The notes under the pieces are model-generated. The model saw only the letters and a list, made by a program, of their open reading frames with translations, had not been told where the DNA came from and ran no database searches. The position numbers and the translations under genes are program-made. Shown here one piece after another: positions 35,624-44,064 of a DNA stretch of 64,000 nt (position 1 is its first letter; each line of letters opens with the position of its first letter). Source of the stretch: Janibacter endophyticus (GTDB lineage Bacteria > Actinomycetota > Actinomycetes > Actinomycetales > Dermatophilaceae). Location of the stretch: assembly GCF_016888335.1 (NCBI RefSeq), contig NZ_JAFEJG010000004.1, forward strand, positions 248,001-312,000. Reading direction: 5' to 3'.

Positions 35624-35654
35624 GCGGCGGGTCGAGGGCGAAGGGGTGGCCAGC

Positions 35655-36575
35655 TCAGTTCGTCGAGCTGCCGCCCGCGGCGTTCATGGCTCGCTGCATG
35701 ACGCCCCAGTACCCGCTCGGCGTGACCCGGGCGAGGACGTCGAGGCCCTTGGCGTCGTTGCCGATGAGCAGGCGGCGGCGCCGCGCGATGAGCGCCTCGA
35801 CGATCTCCTCGCCGGCCTTGTCCGCCGGGTACTTCAGCATCTTGGCGAAGGCCTTCTGTCCCTGCGCGGCCTCGGCTGGGTCGACGTCCGCGCCGACCCG
35901 GGCGTTCGTCGCGATGTTCGTCCTGATGCCGCCGGGGTGCACCGAGGTCACCCCGACCGACCGTCCCTCCGCGGACAGCTCGCTCGCGAGCGACTCGAGG
36001 AACCCGCGATGCCCGAACTTGCTCGTGCTGTACGCCGTCTGCCCGGCCGGACCGACGAGCCCGAAGAGGCTGGAGAGGCCGACGACCTGACCCTCGCCGT
36101 TCTCGAGCATGATCGGCAGCAGCGCCCGGGTGAGCCGGATCGGCGTGTGGAGGTTGATCTCCATGAGCCAGTCGAAGTCGTCCTCCGTCGTCTGGAGGAA
36201 GCGGCCACCGAGCGCGACGCCGGCGTTGTTGACGAGCACTCGCACGTCGGGGTGGGCGTCACCCAGCCGGGCGCCGAGGGTCGTCACGGCGTCACGGTCG
36301 GCGAGGTCGACCACGTAGGGCGTCACGGTGACACCGGGCGCCTCTGCGGCGATCGTCTCGCCCACGCGGGCCAGCCCGTCGGCGTCGACGTCGATGATCG
36401 CGACGTGGGCACCGCGACGGGCCAGGCCCCGGGCGACGTGCTCGCCCATGCCACCCGCGGCGCCGGTGACGACCGCGGTCGAGCCGGCGACCTCGAGTGC
36501 CGGGCGGCTCTCGCCGGTGACGGCACCCGTCACTGCGTCCGCGACCGTCGAGACGACCGAGCCGAGCGGGTTCAT
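35655..36575 (-). CDS. Short-chain dehydrogenase/reductase (SadH-like)
   Basis: Product of 306 aa. The cofactor motif is VVTGAAGGMGEHVARGLA, followed by VLVNNAGVALGG, a catalytic Ser in VGLSSLFGL, and YSTSKFGHRGF with the YxxxK pair. SDR markers are complete. The N-terminal 28 residues form an amphipathic extension. It overlaps the monooxygenase stop by 4 nt and ends a four-gene minus-strand operon. The neighbours match the mymA-lipR-sadH gene set of mycobacteria, where SadH is this type of SDR; the equivalence is inference. Confidence 0.9.
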   Translation of the reverse strand: MNPLGSVVSTVADAVTGAVTGESRPALEVAGSTAVVTGAAGGMGEHVARGLARRGAHVAIIDVDADGLARVGETIAAEAPGVTVTPYVVDLADRDAVTTLGARLGDAHPDVRVLVNNAGVALGGRFLQTTEDDFDWLMEINLHTPIRLTRALLPIMLENGEGQVVGLSSLFGLVGPAGQTAYSTSKFGHRGFLESLASELSAEGRSVGVTSVHPGGIRTNIATNARVGADVDPAEAAQGQKAFAKMLKYPADKAGEEIVEALIARRRRLLIGNDAKGLDVLARVTPSGYWGVMQRAMNAAGGSSTN

Positions 36576-38167
36576 GCAGGTACCTCCACGATGGTGTCAC
36601 CGAGCGAGTCGTCGGTGTTGCTCGACGATCCTGGCAGCTCGAGACGTGCGGGTGCGGACGCGCCCCTCGGCAGGGTGACCGGACCGGCGCCCTTCGGCAC
36701 GAAGTGCATGTCCTCGGTGACGTCCGCCCGGCGGAAGACGATCGTGTCCTTGACGTAGTTCTGCGGCATCGTCCACGGCGCGCGGTCGCCGGCCTTGGGG
36801 AAGGCGCCGATCGAGCGCTGGATGTAGCCGGCGGTGAGGTCGAGGATCGGGGCAGCGGTCATCCCTTCGGGCGCGACAGGCACGGCCACGCCGTACCCGT
36901 GGTCGCGCATGTGCCGGATGAGGCGGGCGACGTAGCGGCTCACGAGGTCGGCGCGCAGCGTCCATGACGCGTTGGTGTAGCCGACGGTCATCGAGACGTT
37001 GGGCACCCCGCCCAGCATGAGACCGCGGTAGGCGAAGGTCTCCGCGAGCGGCACATCGGCGCCGTCGAGACGGAAGTCGATGCCCCCGAGGGCCTTGAGC
37101 CGCAGGCCCGTCGCGGTGACAACGATGTCGGCCTCGACGACCCGGCCGTCGGTGAGGCGGACCCCTTCGGGCACGAAGCGGTCGATGTGGCCGGTGACGA
37201 CCTCGGCCCGGCCCTCCTGGATGACCTCGAAGAGGTCGCCGCCACGCACGGCACACAGGCGCTGGTCCCACACGTCGTAGGGCGGCGTGAAGTGCTCGTC
37301 GATGACACCTTGGGGCAGGTGCCGCCTGAGGTCGTGCATGACGAGCGCGTTCGCCGCCTTCGGCCGGACCCGGGAGAGCTGGTAGAGGAAGCCCTGCATG
37401 CCGACGTTCTTCACCCGGGCGATGCGGTGGACCGCCTGGGGAGGCAGCGCCTTGCGCAGGCCCTGGACGACGACGTCCTCGCCCGGCACCTGGAAGACAT
37501 AGCTCGGGGTGCGCTGGAGCATCGTCGTCGTCGTCGCGGTCTGCGCGATCGCGGGGACCAGGCTGACGGCGGTGGCCCCCGACCCGATGACGACGACCCG
37601 CTTGCCGGCGTGGTCGAGCCCCTCGGGCCAGAGCTGCGGGTGGACGATCTCCCCGGCGAAGTCCTCGGTGCCGACGAAGCCGGCGTCGTGCGGCGACTCG
37701 TAGTCGTAGTAGCCGGACCCGAGGTGGAGGTATCCGGTGCGGATCGTCCGCTCGCCCTCGGCCGTGCGCACCGTCACCGTCCAGCGCTGCTCCGGCGTCG
37801 ACCACTCGGCCCCGACGACCGTGCAGCCGTAACGGATCCGCCGGTCGATCCCGGCGTCACGCGCCGTCGCGCGGATGTAGTCGAGGATCTCGTCGCCGTC
37901 GGCGATGGCCTGCGCGCTCGTCCATGGGCGGAAGGGGAAGGACAGCGTGTACATGTCCGAGTCGGAGCGCACGCCGGGGTAGCGGAAGAGGTCCCACGTG
38001 CCCCCGCTCGCCTCCCGACCCTCGAGGACGACGTAGTCGATCCCGGGGTTGGCCTCCTGGATGCGGTACGCCGCGCCGATGCCGGAGAGCCCCGCGCCGA
38101 CGACGAGGACCTCGACCTCCTCGGGGAGGGTGCTGCCGGCAGCGGCTGCGTCGGGAGTGATGGTCAC
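36572..38167 (-). CDS. Flavin-containing/Baeyer-Villiger-type monooxygenase (MymA-like)
   Basis: Product of 531 aa. Two Rossmann motifs, VLVVGAGLSGIGAAYRIQ (FAD) and VVVIGSGATAVSLVPAIA (NADPH), flank the fingerprint FAGEIVHPQLWP. The latter fits FxGxxxHxxxW(P/D) exactly, the marker of Baeyer-Villiger monooxygenases. It should use NADPH and O2 to oxygenate a ketone or similar. ATG 38167 lies 15 nt after the esterase stop. A Baeyer-Villiger product would be an ester, which fits the adjacent esterase gene. Confidence 0.9.
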   Translation of the reverse strand: MTITPDAAAAGSTLPEEVEVLVVGAGLSGIGAAYRIQEANPGIDYVVLEGREASGGTWDLFRYPGVRSDSDMYTLSFPFRPWTSAQAIADGDEILDYIRATARDAGIDRRIRYGCTVVGAEWSTPEQRWTVTVRTAEGERTIRTGYLHLGSGYYDYESPHDAGFVGTEDFAGEIVHPQLWPEGLDHAGKRVVVIGSGATAVSLVPAIAQTATTTTMLQRTPSYVFQVPGEDVVVQGLRKALPPQAVHRIARVKNVGMQGFLYQLSRVRPKAANALVMHDLRRHLPQGVIDEHFTPPYDVWDQRLCAVRGGDLFEVIQEGRAEVVTGHIDRFVPEGVRLTDGRVVEADIVVTATGLRLKALGGIDFRLDGADVPLAETFAYRGLMLGGVPNVSMTVGYTNASWTLRADLVSRYVARLIRHMRDHGYGVAVPVAPEGMTAAPILDLTAGYIQRSIGAFPKAGDRAPWTMPQNYVKDTIVFRRADVTEDMHFVPKGAGPVTLPRGASAPARLELPGSSSNTDDSLGDTIVEVPA

Positions 38168-38182
38168 GGATGGGCTCCCTCG

Positions 38183-39244
38183 TCAGACGCCGAGACCGAC
38201 GCGCAGGGCGCCGATCAGCTCGGTCTGGCAGCGACGGCCGAGGTCGACCGCGCCGATGTTGATGAAGGGGTGGACGGCGTCCTCGTGGACGCGCAGGGTG
38301 ACCGGGACGCCGGCGGCACGCAGCGCCTCGGCGTAGGCGACCCCTTCGTCGCGAAGGGGGTCCCAGCCGGCCACGGCGACGTAGGCCGGGGGCAGGCCGG
38401 ACAGATCGTTGGCGAGCAGGGGTGAGGCGCGCGGGTCCGTGCGGTCGTGGTTGCCGAGGTAGTGCTGCTCGTACCAGTCCATGTTGGTCTGGGTCAGGAA
38501 GTAGCCCTCGGCGAAGGTGGTGGCCGACGGGTAGTCGGTCGAGAAGTCGGTCGCCGGGACGACGAGCGCCTGGAAGGCCGGCATGGGGGTGCCCTCGTCC
38601 CGGGTCACCTGGCAGACGACGGCGGAGAGGTTGCCGCCCGCGGAGTCGCCGGCGACGGCGATCCGATCAGGGTCGATGCCGTGCTCCCCGGCGTGCTCGC
38701 GCAGCCAGCGGAACGCCTCGACCGAGTCCTCGACCGCGGCCGGAAAGGGGTGCTCCGGAGCGAGCCGGTAGTCGACGTTGAGTACGGCGACCTCGGCACC
38801 GACGCAGATCCGGCGGCAGACGACGTCGTGGGTCTCGACGTCGCCGAGCACCCAGCCGCCGCCGTGGAGGTAGACGACGGCGGCCATCGGCTGCGTCGAT
38901 CCCTTGGACGCGCGGGCGGGACGCGGCGGCAGGTAGAGCCGGGCGCCGAAGCGGTCCGCGATCCGCACGTCGGTCACACCGCCCACCTCGGGCGACTCCC
39001 CGGCGAAGATCCACGACTCCGACTTCAGGGCGGCCCGGGCCTCGGGCACCGGCATCTCGTCGAGCTCCTTGGCGGGCAGGCGGTTGAGCACGGCCAGCCC
39101 GACCTGGAGGTCGGGGTCGAGGCGTTGGCCGTCGACGATCTCAGGGCGGCCGGCGATGGCGCGGCGAACGCGCACCGGCAGCCCGAGGAGAGCCATGAAG
39201 GCGGCGCGCTGGGCGCGCTCGGCACCGGTGGGGCGGTAGTCCAT
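38183..39244 (-). CDS. Alpha/beta hydrolase, hormone-sensitive-lipase family esterase
   Basis: Product of 353 aa. HSL-family oxyanion motif VVYLHGGGWVLGD, nucleophile elbow VAGDSAGGNLSAV, acid residue region VAGWDPLRDEG and catalytic His in EDAVHPFINI. The triad is complete. The first about 90 residues are the cap region. ATG 39244 was chosen over in-frame starts farther upstream, which read through Arg-rich non-conserved sequence. It probably hydrolyses an ester or lactone formed by the neighbouring monooxygenase. Confidence 0.88.
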   Translation of the reverse strand: MDYRPTGAERAQRAAFMALLGLPVRVRRAIAGRPEIVDGQRLDPDLQVGLAVLNRLPAKELDEMPVPEARAALKSESWIFAGESPEVGGVTDVRIADRFGARLYLPPRPARASKGSTQPMAAVVYLHGGGWVLGDVETHDVVCRRICVGAEVAVLNVDYRLAPEHPFPAAVEDSVEAFRWLREHAGEHGIDPDRIAVAGDSAGGNLSAVVCQVTRDEGTPMPAFQALVVPATDFSTDYPSATTFAEGYFLTQTNMDWYEQHYLGNHDRTDPRASPLLANDLSGLPPAYVAVAGWDPLRDEGVAYAEALRAAGVPVTLRVHEDAVHPFINIGAVDLGRRCQTELIGALRVGLGV

Positions 39245-39293
39245 GCCGTCGAGTCTCGCACCCGGGGAGGCACCGCGTGCCGGGTCCGCGACC

Positions 39294-40133
39294 TCAGGCG
39301 GCATGTCGCTCGACCTGCCCTCGCGCGAAGGTCTCCGCCGCGACCCGGACGACGAGCTCGGGGTCGTCGATCTGGGGGCAGTGCCCGCAGTGCGGCAGGC
39401 TGACGTGCTCTGCCCGGGGCATGCGCTCCCGGGCGATCCGGGCCTGAGAGGGCAGGAGCAGCCGGTCGGTGTCGCCCCACGCGACGGTCGTCGGCACCCT
39501 GGGTCGCTCGTCGCTGTCGACACCGTCGATGTAGCGCAGCCAGGGCGCGCGCAGGAAGTGTGGCCAGAAGCCAGGCGCGCGGCGGAGGTTCATCGCGTCG
39601 CCGTAGGCGACCTCGGGCGTCACCTTGTCGGGGTGGACGTACAGCAGGCGCAGGGTGAGCCGGCGCAGCCAGGCGCGGTCGGAGGCGGCCCGGACGACCC
39701 GACGGGGCATGAGGGCCGAGACCTTGAGCAGGAAGAGCGCGAAGGCGACCCACGGCAGATGACGAAGGGGGACGAAACCGGCCGGGGAGAGCGCCGTCGC
39801 CGAGCGCACGGACCGGTTGGCGGCGAGCTGGAGTGCCATGAGGCCGCCGAGGGAGTTGCCGATGACGTGCGGCCGGTCGAGCCCGAGCTCGGCGAAGAGC
39901 CGCTCGAGCTGGCGCACGGTGCTCGGTACGGAGGCGACGTCGGGCCGACGAGGCATCGGCGAGCGGCCGAAGCCGGGGAGGTCGAGGGTGATGACCTCGT
40001 GGCCCGCGGCACGCAGAAGCTCGGGGATCTGCCCCCACGCCTCGCGCCGGTGGCCAATGCCGTGGACGAGCACGACCGGCTCGCCGGAGCCGGCGCGGTC
40101 GTAGTCGATCGTCGTGGAGGTGCTGCGCGCCAT
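39294..40133 (-). CDS. Alpha/beta-fold hydrolase
   Basis: Product of 279 aa. Alpha/beta hydrolase markers are VVLVHGIGHRREAW (oxyanion), DLPGFGRSP, the nucleophile elbow HVIGNSLGGLMAL (Ser), the acid region AWGDTDRLL and a catalytic His in LPHCGHCPQIDDPE. The cap is basic and hydrophobic (LLKVSALMPRRVV), so it may touch membrane. ATG 40133. First gene of the minus-strand four-gene unit (49 nt to the esterase). Confidence 0.87.
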   Translation of the reverse strand: MARSTSTTIDYDRAGSGEPVVLVHGIGHRREAWGQIPELLRAAGHEVITLDLPGFGRSPMPRRPDVASVPSTVRQLERLFAELGLDRPHVIGNSLGGLMALQLAANRSVRSATALSPAGFVPLRHLPWVAFALFLLKVSALMPRRVVRAASDRAWLRRLTLRLLYVHPDKVTPEVAYGDAMNLRRAPGFWPHFLRAPWLRYIDGVDSDERPRVPTTVAWGDTDRLLLPSQARIARERMPRAEHVSLPHCGHCPQIDDPELVVRVAAETFARGQVERHAA

Positions 40134-40169
40134 GGGCGCGAGGCTACCCGTCGGTCACCACACGAGCCG

Positions 40170-40206
40170 CCGCCCCGCTCACGTGCTCAGCACGTGGACG
40201 GGGCGG
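40170..40206. terminator. Hairpin terminator after the cupin gene
   Basis: Arms CCGCCCCG (40170-40177) and CGGGGCGG (40199-40206), with inner CACGTGCT/AGCACGTG pairing after a 2-nt mismatch. It lies between the stop of the minus-strand cupin gene (40223) and the start of the hydrolase operon (40133), so it likely ends the ahpF-cupin transcripts. Confidence 0.65.
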
Positions 40207-40222
40207 TGGCGCGAGGAAGGGA

Positions 40223-40639
40223 TCAGTGCTCGGGGTCGTCCGACTTCAGTTGGTGGACGGTGCCGTGCTCGTGCTCGGGCGGACCGTAGATCGAGTAGAC
40301 CTTGAGCGGCTCGGTGCCGACGTTGGTGACGTTGTGCCACGACCCGGCCGGGACGAGGATCGCTTCGTCGTCGCCGACGGTCCGCTCGAAGGTCAGCTGG
40401 TCCTCGGCGGGACCCATCTGGACCTTGCCCTCGCCGGACTCGACGCGCAGGAACTGGTCGTGTCCCTCGTGGACCTCCAGGCCGATGTCGTCGCCGGGCG
40501 CGATGGCCATGACGGTCATCTGGAGGAACTTCCCGGTCCACAGCGTGGTGCGGTACGTGGAGTTCTCCAGCGTGGCCCGCTCGATGTTCACGACGTAGGG
40601 CTTCGGGCCCTGGTCGGTGGGCTCGGACGAGATGGTCAT
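40223..40639 (-). CDS. Small cupin-domain protein
   Basis: Product of 138 aa. A single cupin with motif 1 in GLEVHEGHDQFLRVESGEG (HxH/E-type metal ligands) and motif 2 in ILVPAGSWHNVTNVG. It matches the mannose-6-phosphate-isomerase-like small cupins of bacteria. ATG 40639 follows TAGGAGGT, a strong Shine-Dalgarno. It lies 77 nt downstream of ahpF on the same strand, so it may be co-transcribed and oxidative-stress linked. The catalytic role is unknown. Confidence 0.85.
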   Translation of the reverse strand: MTISSEPTDQGPKPYVVNIERATLENSTYRTTLWTGKFLQMTVMAIAPGDDIGLEVHEGHDQFLRVESGEGKVQMGPAEDQLTFERTVGDDEAILVPAGSWHNVTNVGTEPLKVYSIYGPPEHEHGTVHQLKSDDPEH

Positions 40640-40716
40640 CTAGTACCTCCTGGGTGGTGGGGCGGTCCTCCGCCGTCCCCTGTGGTGCGACGGAGGAGCC
40701 TCGAAGGGGTCGTGCC

Positions 40717-42402
40717 TCAGGCTCGCACGCCGGCGGTGTCCGGCACGTCGGTCGGGTCGGAGTCGATCGGGTCGCCGTCGGCGATCTTCGTCGCGGCGGT
40801 CGTGCTCTCACCGGCCGGGGCCGAGGTGCGGATGAGGTGGTCGAAGGCCGACAGCGCCGCGGTCGAGCCGGCGCCGAGGGCGACGACGATCTGCTTGTAC
40901 GGCGTGACGGTCGCGTCGCCGGCGGCGAAGACGCCCGGCATGCTCGTCGCGCCGCGCTCGTCGATGACGATCTCGCCGCGCTCGCTCAGCTCGACGGCGC
41001 TGCCCTGCAGCCACTCGGTGTTGGGCAGCAGGCCGATCTGGACGAAGACACCGTCGAGGTCGGTGGTGACCGCCTCGCCGCCGATGCGGGGCTCGTGGAC
41101 CAGTCCGACGACCTTGCCGCCGTCGCCGACGACCTCGATGGTCTTGCGACCGAGCTCGATGTCGACGTTGGGCAGGCTGCGGAGCTTGCGCTGCAGCACC
41201 TCGTCGGCGCGCATCTCGTCGAGGAACTCGACGACGGTCACGTGGCCGACGACGCCGGCGAGGTCGATCGCGGCCTCGACACCGGAGTTGCCACCACCGA
41301 TGACGGCGACGTTCTTGCCCTTGAAGAGGGGTCCGTCGCAGTGGGGGCAGAAGGTGACGCCCTTGTTGCGGTACTCGTCCTCACCGGGGACACCCATGGT
41401 GCGCCAGCGGGCACCGGTCGCGAGGATGACCGAGCGGGCGCGCAGGGTGGCGCCGGAGGCGAGGTCGACGGTGACGAGGCCGTCGGCGCCGGCCTCGGTG
41501 ATGCCGGAGGCGGACTGACCCTTGATGAGGTCGATGTCGTAGTCGTGGACGTGCCGCTCGAGGTCCGCGGCGAGGGTCGGGCCGTCGGTCTTCGAGGTGC
41601 CGATGAGGTTCTCGATCGACATCGTGTCGTTGACCTGGCCGCCGAAGCGCTCGGCGACGAGGCCGGTGCGGATCCCCTTGCGGGCCGCGTAGATCGCGGC
41701 TGAGGCGCCGGCGGGGCCACCACCGAGGACGAGCACCTCGTAGGGCTCACGCTCGGAGAGCGCCGCCGCGGCGGCCTGCGAGCCGGTGCCGCCGGTGACC
41801 TCGTCGAGCTTGGCGAGGATCTCGGAGAGCTCCATCCGGCCGGAGGCGAAGGACCCGCCGTTGAGCGTGACCGTCGGGACGGCCATGATGCCCTCGCGGT
41901 CGATCTCGTCCTGGAAGAGGGAGCCCTCGACGACGGTGTGGGTGACGCCGGGGTTGAGCACGGCGAGCGCGTCGAGCGCCTGGACGACCGTCGGGCAGTT
42001 CTGGCAGGTGAGCGACATGTACGTCACGAAGTGGTGCTCGCCGGTCACAGCGCGGGCCGCCGCGAGGGTGGCCTCGTCCTCCTTGACCGGGTGCCCGCCG
42101 ACCTGGAGCAGGGCGAGGACGAGGGAGGAGAACTCCTTGCCGAGCGGCAGCCCGGCGAAGGTCACGGCGACCTCCGGGGCACCGCCGCGCTGGATCTTGA
42201 AGCCGGGGGCCCGCTCGACGAGGTCGGCGGGCTCGGCCTCGCGCAGCGTCACGAGGGGGTGCATCTCGGCGATCTCGGCGAGCAGCTCACGCAGCTCGGT
42301 CGACTTCGGCCGCTCGTCGTAGGCGGCGATGAGCTCGACCGGCTCCTTGAGGTTGTCGAGGAGGGACTTCAGCTGACCAGCGAGAGCGGCATCGAGAGCC
42401 AC
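40717..42402 (-). CDS. ahpF: Alkyl hydroperoxide reductase subunit F
   Basis: Product of 561 aa. The N-terminal thioredoxin-like domain has LTCQNCPTVVQAL. The C-terminal thioredoxin-reductase-like domain has VLVLGGGPAGASAAIYAA (FAD), VTFCPHCDGP (redox CxxC) and VAVIGGGNSGVEAAIDLA (NAD(P)H). This order is diagnostic of AhpF, which passes electrons to AhpC. Two octamer-containing or GC hairpins separate it from ahpC (210-nt gap), so ahpF may have its own promoter or be made at a reduced level by read-through. Cytoplasmic. Confidence 0.93.
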   Translation of the reverse strand: MALDAALAGQLKSLLDNLKEPVELIAAYDERPKSTELRELLAEIAEMHPLVTLREAEPADLVERAPGFKIQRGGAPEVAVTFAGLPLGKEFSSLVLALLQVGGHPVKEDEATLAAARAVTGEHHFVTYMSLTCQNCPTVVQALDALAVLNPGVTHTVVEGSLFQDEIDREGIMAVPTVTLNGGSFASGRMELSEILAKLDEVTGGTGSQAAAAALSEREPYEVLVLGGGPAGASAAIYAARKGIRTGLVAERFGGQVNDTMSIENLIGTSKTDGPTLAADLERHVHDYDIDLIKGQSASGITEAGADGLVTVDLASGATLRARSVILATGARWRTMGVPGEDEYRNKGVTFCPHCDGPLFKGKNVAVIGGGNSGVEAAIDLAGVVGHVTVVEFLDEMRADEVLQRKLRSLPNVDIELGRKTIEVVGDGGKVVGLVHEPRIGGEAVTTDLDGVFVQIGLLPNTEWLQGSAVELSERGEIVIDERGATSMPGVFAAGDATVTPYKQIVVALGAGSTAALSAFDHLIRTSAPAGESTTAATKIADGDPIDSDPTDVPDTAGVRA

Positions 42403-42566
42403 GGGATGCTCCTATACGAGACGAGAGGTGCGAGGAAAAAGAAGAGGTGTGGGGGAAGTGAGCCGGGTGACGGGGCCGCCCGGAGGAGCATCAAGAGGAC
42501 CGGAGGGCGCTCAGCGCCCGAGGACCTCAGCTCCGAGGGCGGCTCCGTCGCCCGGCAGACTCGGCG

Positions 42567-42598
42567 GGGCGAAGGGGGGAACGGACCCCCCTTCGCCC
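42567..42598. terminator. Octamer-based hairpin between ahpC and ahpF
   Basis: Perfect 13-bp arms GGGCGAAGGGGGG (42567-42579) and CCCCCCTTCGCCC (42586-42598), loop AACGGA. Both arms contain the over-represented octamer. It starts 14 nt after the ahpC stop on the minus strand and could attenuate transcription into ahpF. A smaller GGGCGC/GCGCCC hairpin follows near 42508-42520. Confidence 0.7.
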
Positions 42599-42612
42599 GG
42601 GGGTAGGCGAGA

Positions 42613-43182
42613 TCAGATCTTGCCGACGAGGTCCAGACCCGGGGTGAGGGTGTCCTCGCCCTCTTCCCACTTGGCCGGGCAGACCTGGCCGGGGTTGTTG
42701 CGGACGTACTGGGCGGCCTTGACCTTGCGGACGAGCTCGGAGGCGTTGCGGCCGATGCCCTCGGCGGTGACCTCGGCGAACTGGATGATGCCGTCGGGGT
42801 CGACGAGGAAGGTGCCACGGTTGGCCAGGCCCTCGTCCTCGCGGAGGATCTCGAAGGCGCGGGAGATCTTGCCGGTCGGGTCGCCGAGCATCGGGTAGCC
42901 GATCTTGCCGATGGTCTCGGAGGTCTCGTGCCACGCCTTGTGGGTGAAGTGCGTGTCGGTGGAGACGGAGAAGACCTCGACACCCATGCCCTGGAGCGCC
43001 TCGTAGTGGTCGGCCAGGTCGCCGAGCTCGGTCGGGCAGACGAAGGTGAAGTCAGCCGGGTAGAAGAAGAAGATCGCCCACTTGCCGGCGATGTCCTCGC
43101 TCGAGAAGTCCTTGAACTCCCCACCGACGAAACCGGTGGCCTGGAAGGGCTTGATCTGGGTGTTGATCAGCGACATGTGCAC
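42613..43182 (-). CDS. ahpC: Alkyl hydroperoxide reductase subunit C (2-Cys peroxiredoxin)
   Basis: Product of 189 aa, the normal AhpC size. Peroxidatic Cys in [12 protein letters not shown] and resolving Cys in [11 protein letters not shown], so a typical 2-Cys peroxiredoxin. It reduces H2O2 and organic hydroperoxides with AhpF as reductant. ATG 43182 follows GAGGAG. It has its own upstream promoter with two dyads. No oxyR is adjacent. Confidence 0.97.
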   Translation of the reverse strand: MHMSLINTQIKPFQATGFVGGEFKDFSSEDIAGKWAIFFFYPADFTFVCPTELGDLADHYEALQGMGVEVFSVSTDTHFTHKAWHETSETIGKIGYPMLGDPTGKISRAFEILREDEGLANRGTFLVDPDGIIQFAEVTAEGIGRNASELVRKVKAAQYVRNNPGQVCPAKWEEGEDTLTPGLDLVGKI

Positions 43183-43216
43183 TCCTCATGTATGTGGGGG
43201 CCCGTGTCCCGGACCC

Positions 43217-43244
43217 GTTCCTTCTTTGGAACGATTCCAGAATA
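43217..43244 (-). promoter_or_regulatory. ahpC promoter with two overlapping dyads
   Basis: On the minus strand a -10-like TATTCT lies at 43244-43239. Immediately downstream are GGAA-CGA-TTCC (43228-43238) and GTTCC-TTCTTT-GGAAC (43217-43232), two dyads sharing the GGAAC block. Their place over the expected transcription start suggests a repressor or redox-regulator site. I see no good -35. The binding protein is unknown. Confidence 0.5.
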
Positions 43245-43280
43245 GCCGATCGAGCGCACCGATGCGAATCGGGGTTCCGC

Positions 43281-43321
43281 ACAGGCGAATCCGGCTCGCG
43301 TGCCTCGCGGGACTCGCCTGT
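43281..43321 (-). terminator. Hairpin after the exonuclease gene
   Basis: Arms ACAGGCGA (43281-43288) and TCGCCTGT (43314-43321), with further partial pairing inside (TCC/GGA-type). It lies 38 nt after the exonuclease stop on the minus strand and before the ahpC promoter, so it insulates the two units. Confidence 0.55.
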
Positions 43322-43359
43322 CCCGTCACCCGGCTGACGGCTCGCGACGCCCGGCCGGG

Positions 43360-44064
43360 TCAGGTGCTGCGGACCGCCCTGAGCGTCAGCGGCTTGCGCG
43401 ATCGCAACGAGAGCTCGGCCGTCTGCGCGAGGTAGAGCTCGGCGCAGGCGAGCGCATCGGTGAGCGGCTCGTGCGCCCGGTAGCGGGGCAGCCCGTAGCG
43501 CTCCCGCGCTGCCCACAGCCGCAGGGCCCCGGGCCGGGGCTCGGCCACCGCCCCGACCCCCTCGGTGACGAGCCGGTGCTGCAGCGCGAGCGTGTCGACG
43601 CTCGTCGTGAGGAGCGGCACCCCGAAGGCCCTCCGGCAGGCGGCCGCGAGGAAGTCGGTCTCGATGCTCGCGTGGTGCGCCAGGAGCACCCGCCCCGCGA
43701 GCGCCTGCAGGACCTCACCGAGCGCCTCCACCGGGGGCACCCCTTCGGCCAGGTCGTCGTCGGTCAGCCCGTGGATCGTCGCGGACTGGCCGACCTCGGC
43801 GTCGGCCCGGAGCACGACGCGCCTGGCCCCGGCGAGGTCGATCACCTCGCCGTCGACGGGGATCCACCCGATGGCAAGGACGTGGTCGCGGGAGGTGTCG
43901 AGACCCGTGGTCTCGATGTCGATGGCCAGCAGCGGCAACGACTCCACGGGTGTGCTCGGCTCGGGGAGGGGGGTCAACAGGTAGTCACGAAGGGGTCCCG
44001 GCGGCGTCTTGTCGGCGGCTGCGGTCCGCTGCCGCTCGAGCGAGCGCACTCTGCCGAAGATCAT
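43360..44064 (-). CDS. DnaQ-like 3'-5' exonuclease (RNase T/PolC epsilon family)
   Basis: Product of 234 aa. Exo I motif LLAIDIETTGLDTSRDHVL (DxE), Exo II region LLAHHASIETDFLAAA and Exo III HEPLTDALACAELY (HxxxxD), so the DEDDh set is present. The N-terminal 45 residues are an Arg-rich extension. It overlaps by 4 nt the end of the cNMP/CBS/DUF294 gene. That pair recurs in many bacteria near acetate permease genes; whether it acts on nucleic acid in signalling or repair is unknown. Confidence 0.88.
   Translation of the reverse strand: MIFGRVRSLERQRTAAADKTPPGPLRDYLLTPLPEPSTPVESLPLLAIDIETTGLDTSRDHVLAIGWIPVDGEVIDLAGARRVVLRADAEVGQSATIHGLTDDDLAEGVPPVEALGEVLQALAGRVLLAHHASIETDFLAAACRRAFGVPLLTTSVDTLALQHRLVTEGVGAVAEPRPGALRLWAARERYGLPRYRAHEPLTDALACAELYLAQTAELSLRSRKPLTLRAVRST

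Noticed and set aside
35544-35628. Short CRISPR array (28-nt repeats at 31-nt period)
   Set aside because: The interval between units is only 3 nt and no cas gene is near; the dyad structure fits an operator or terminator.
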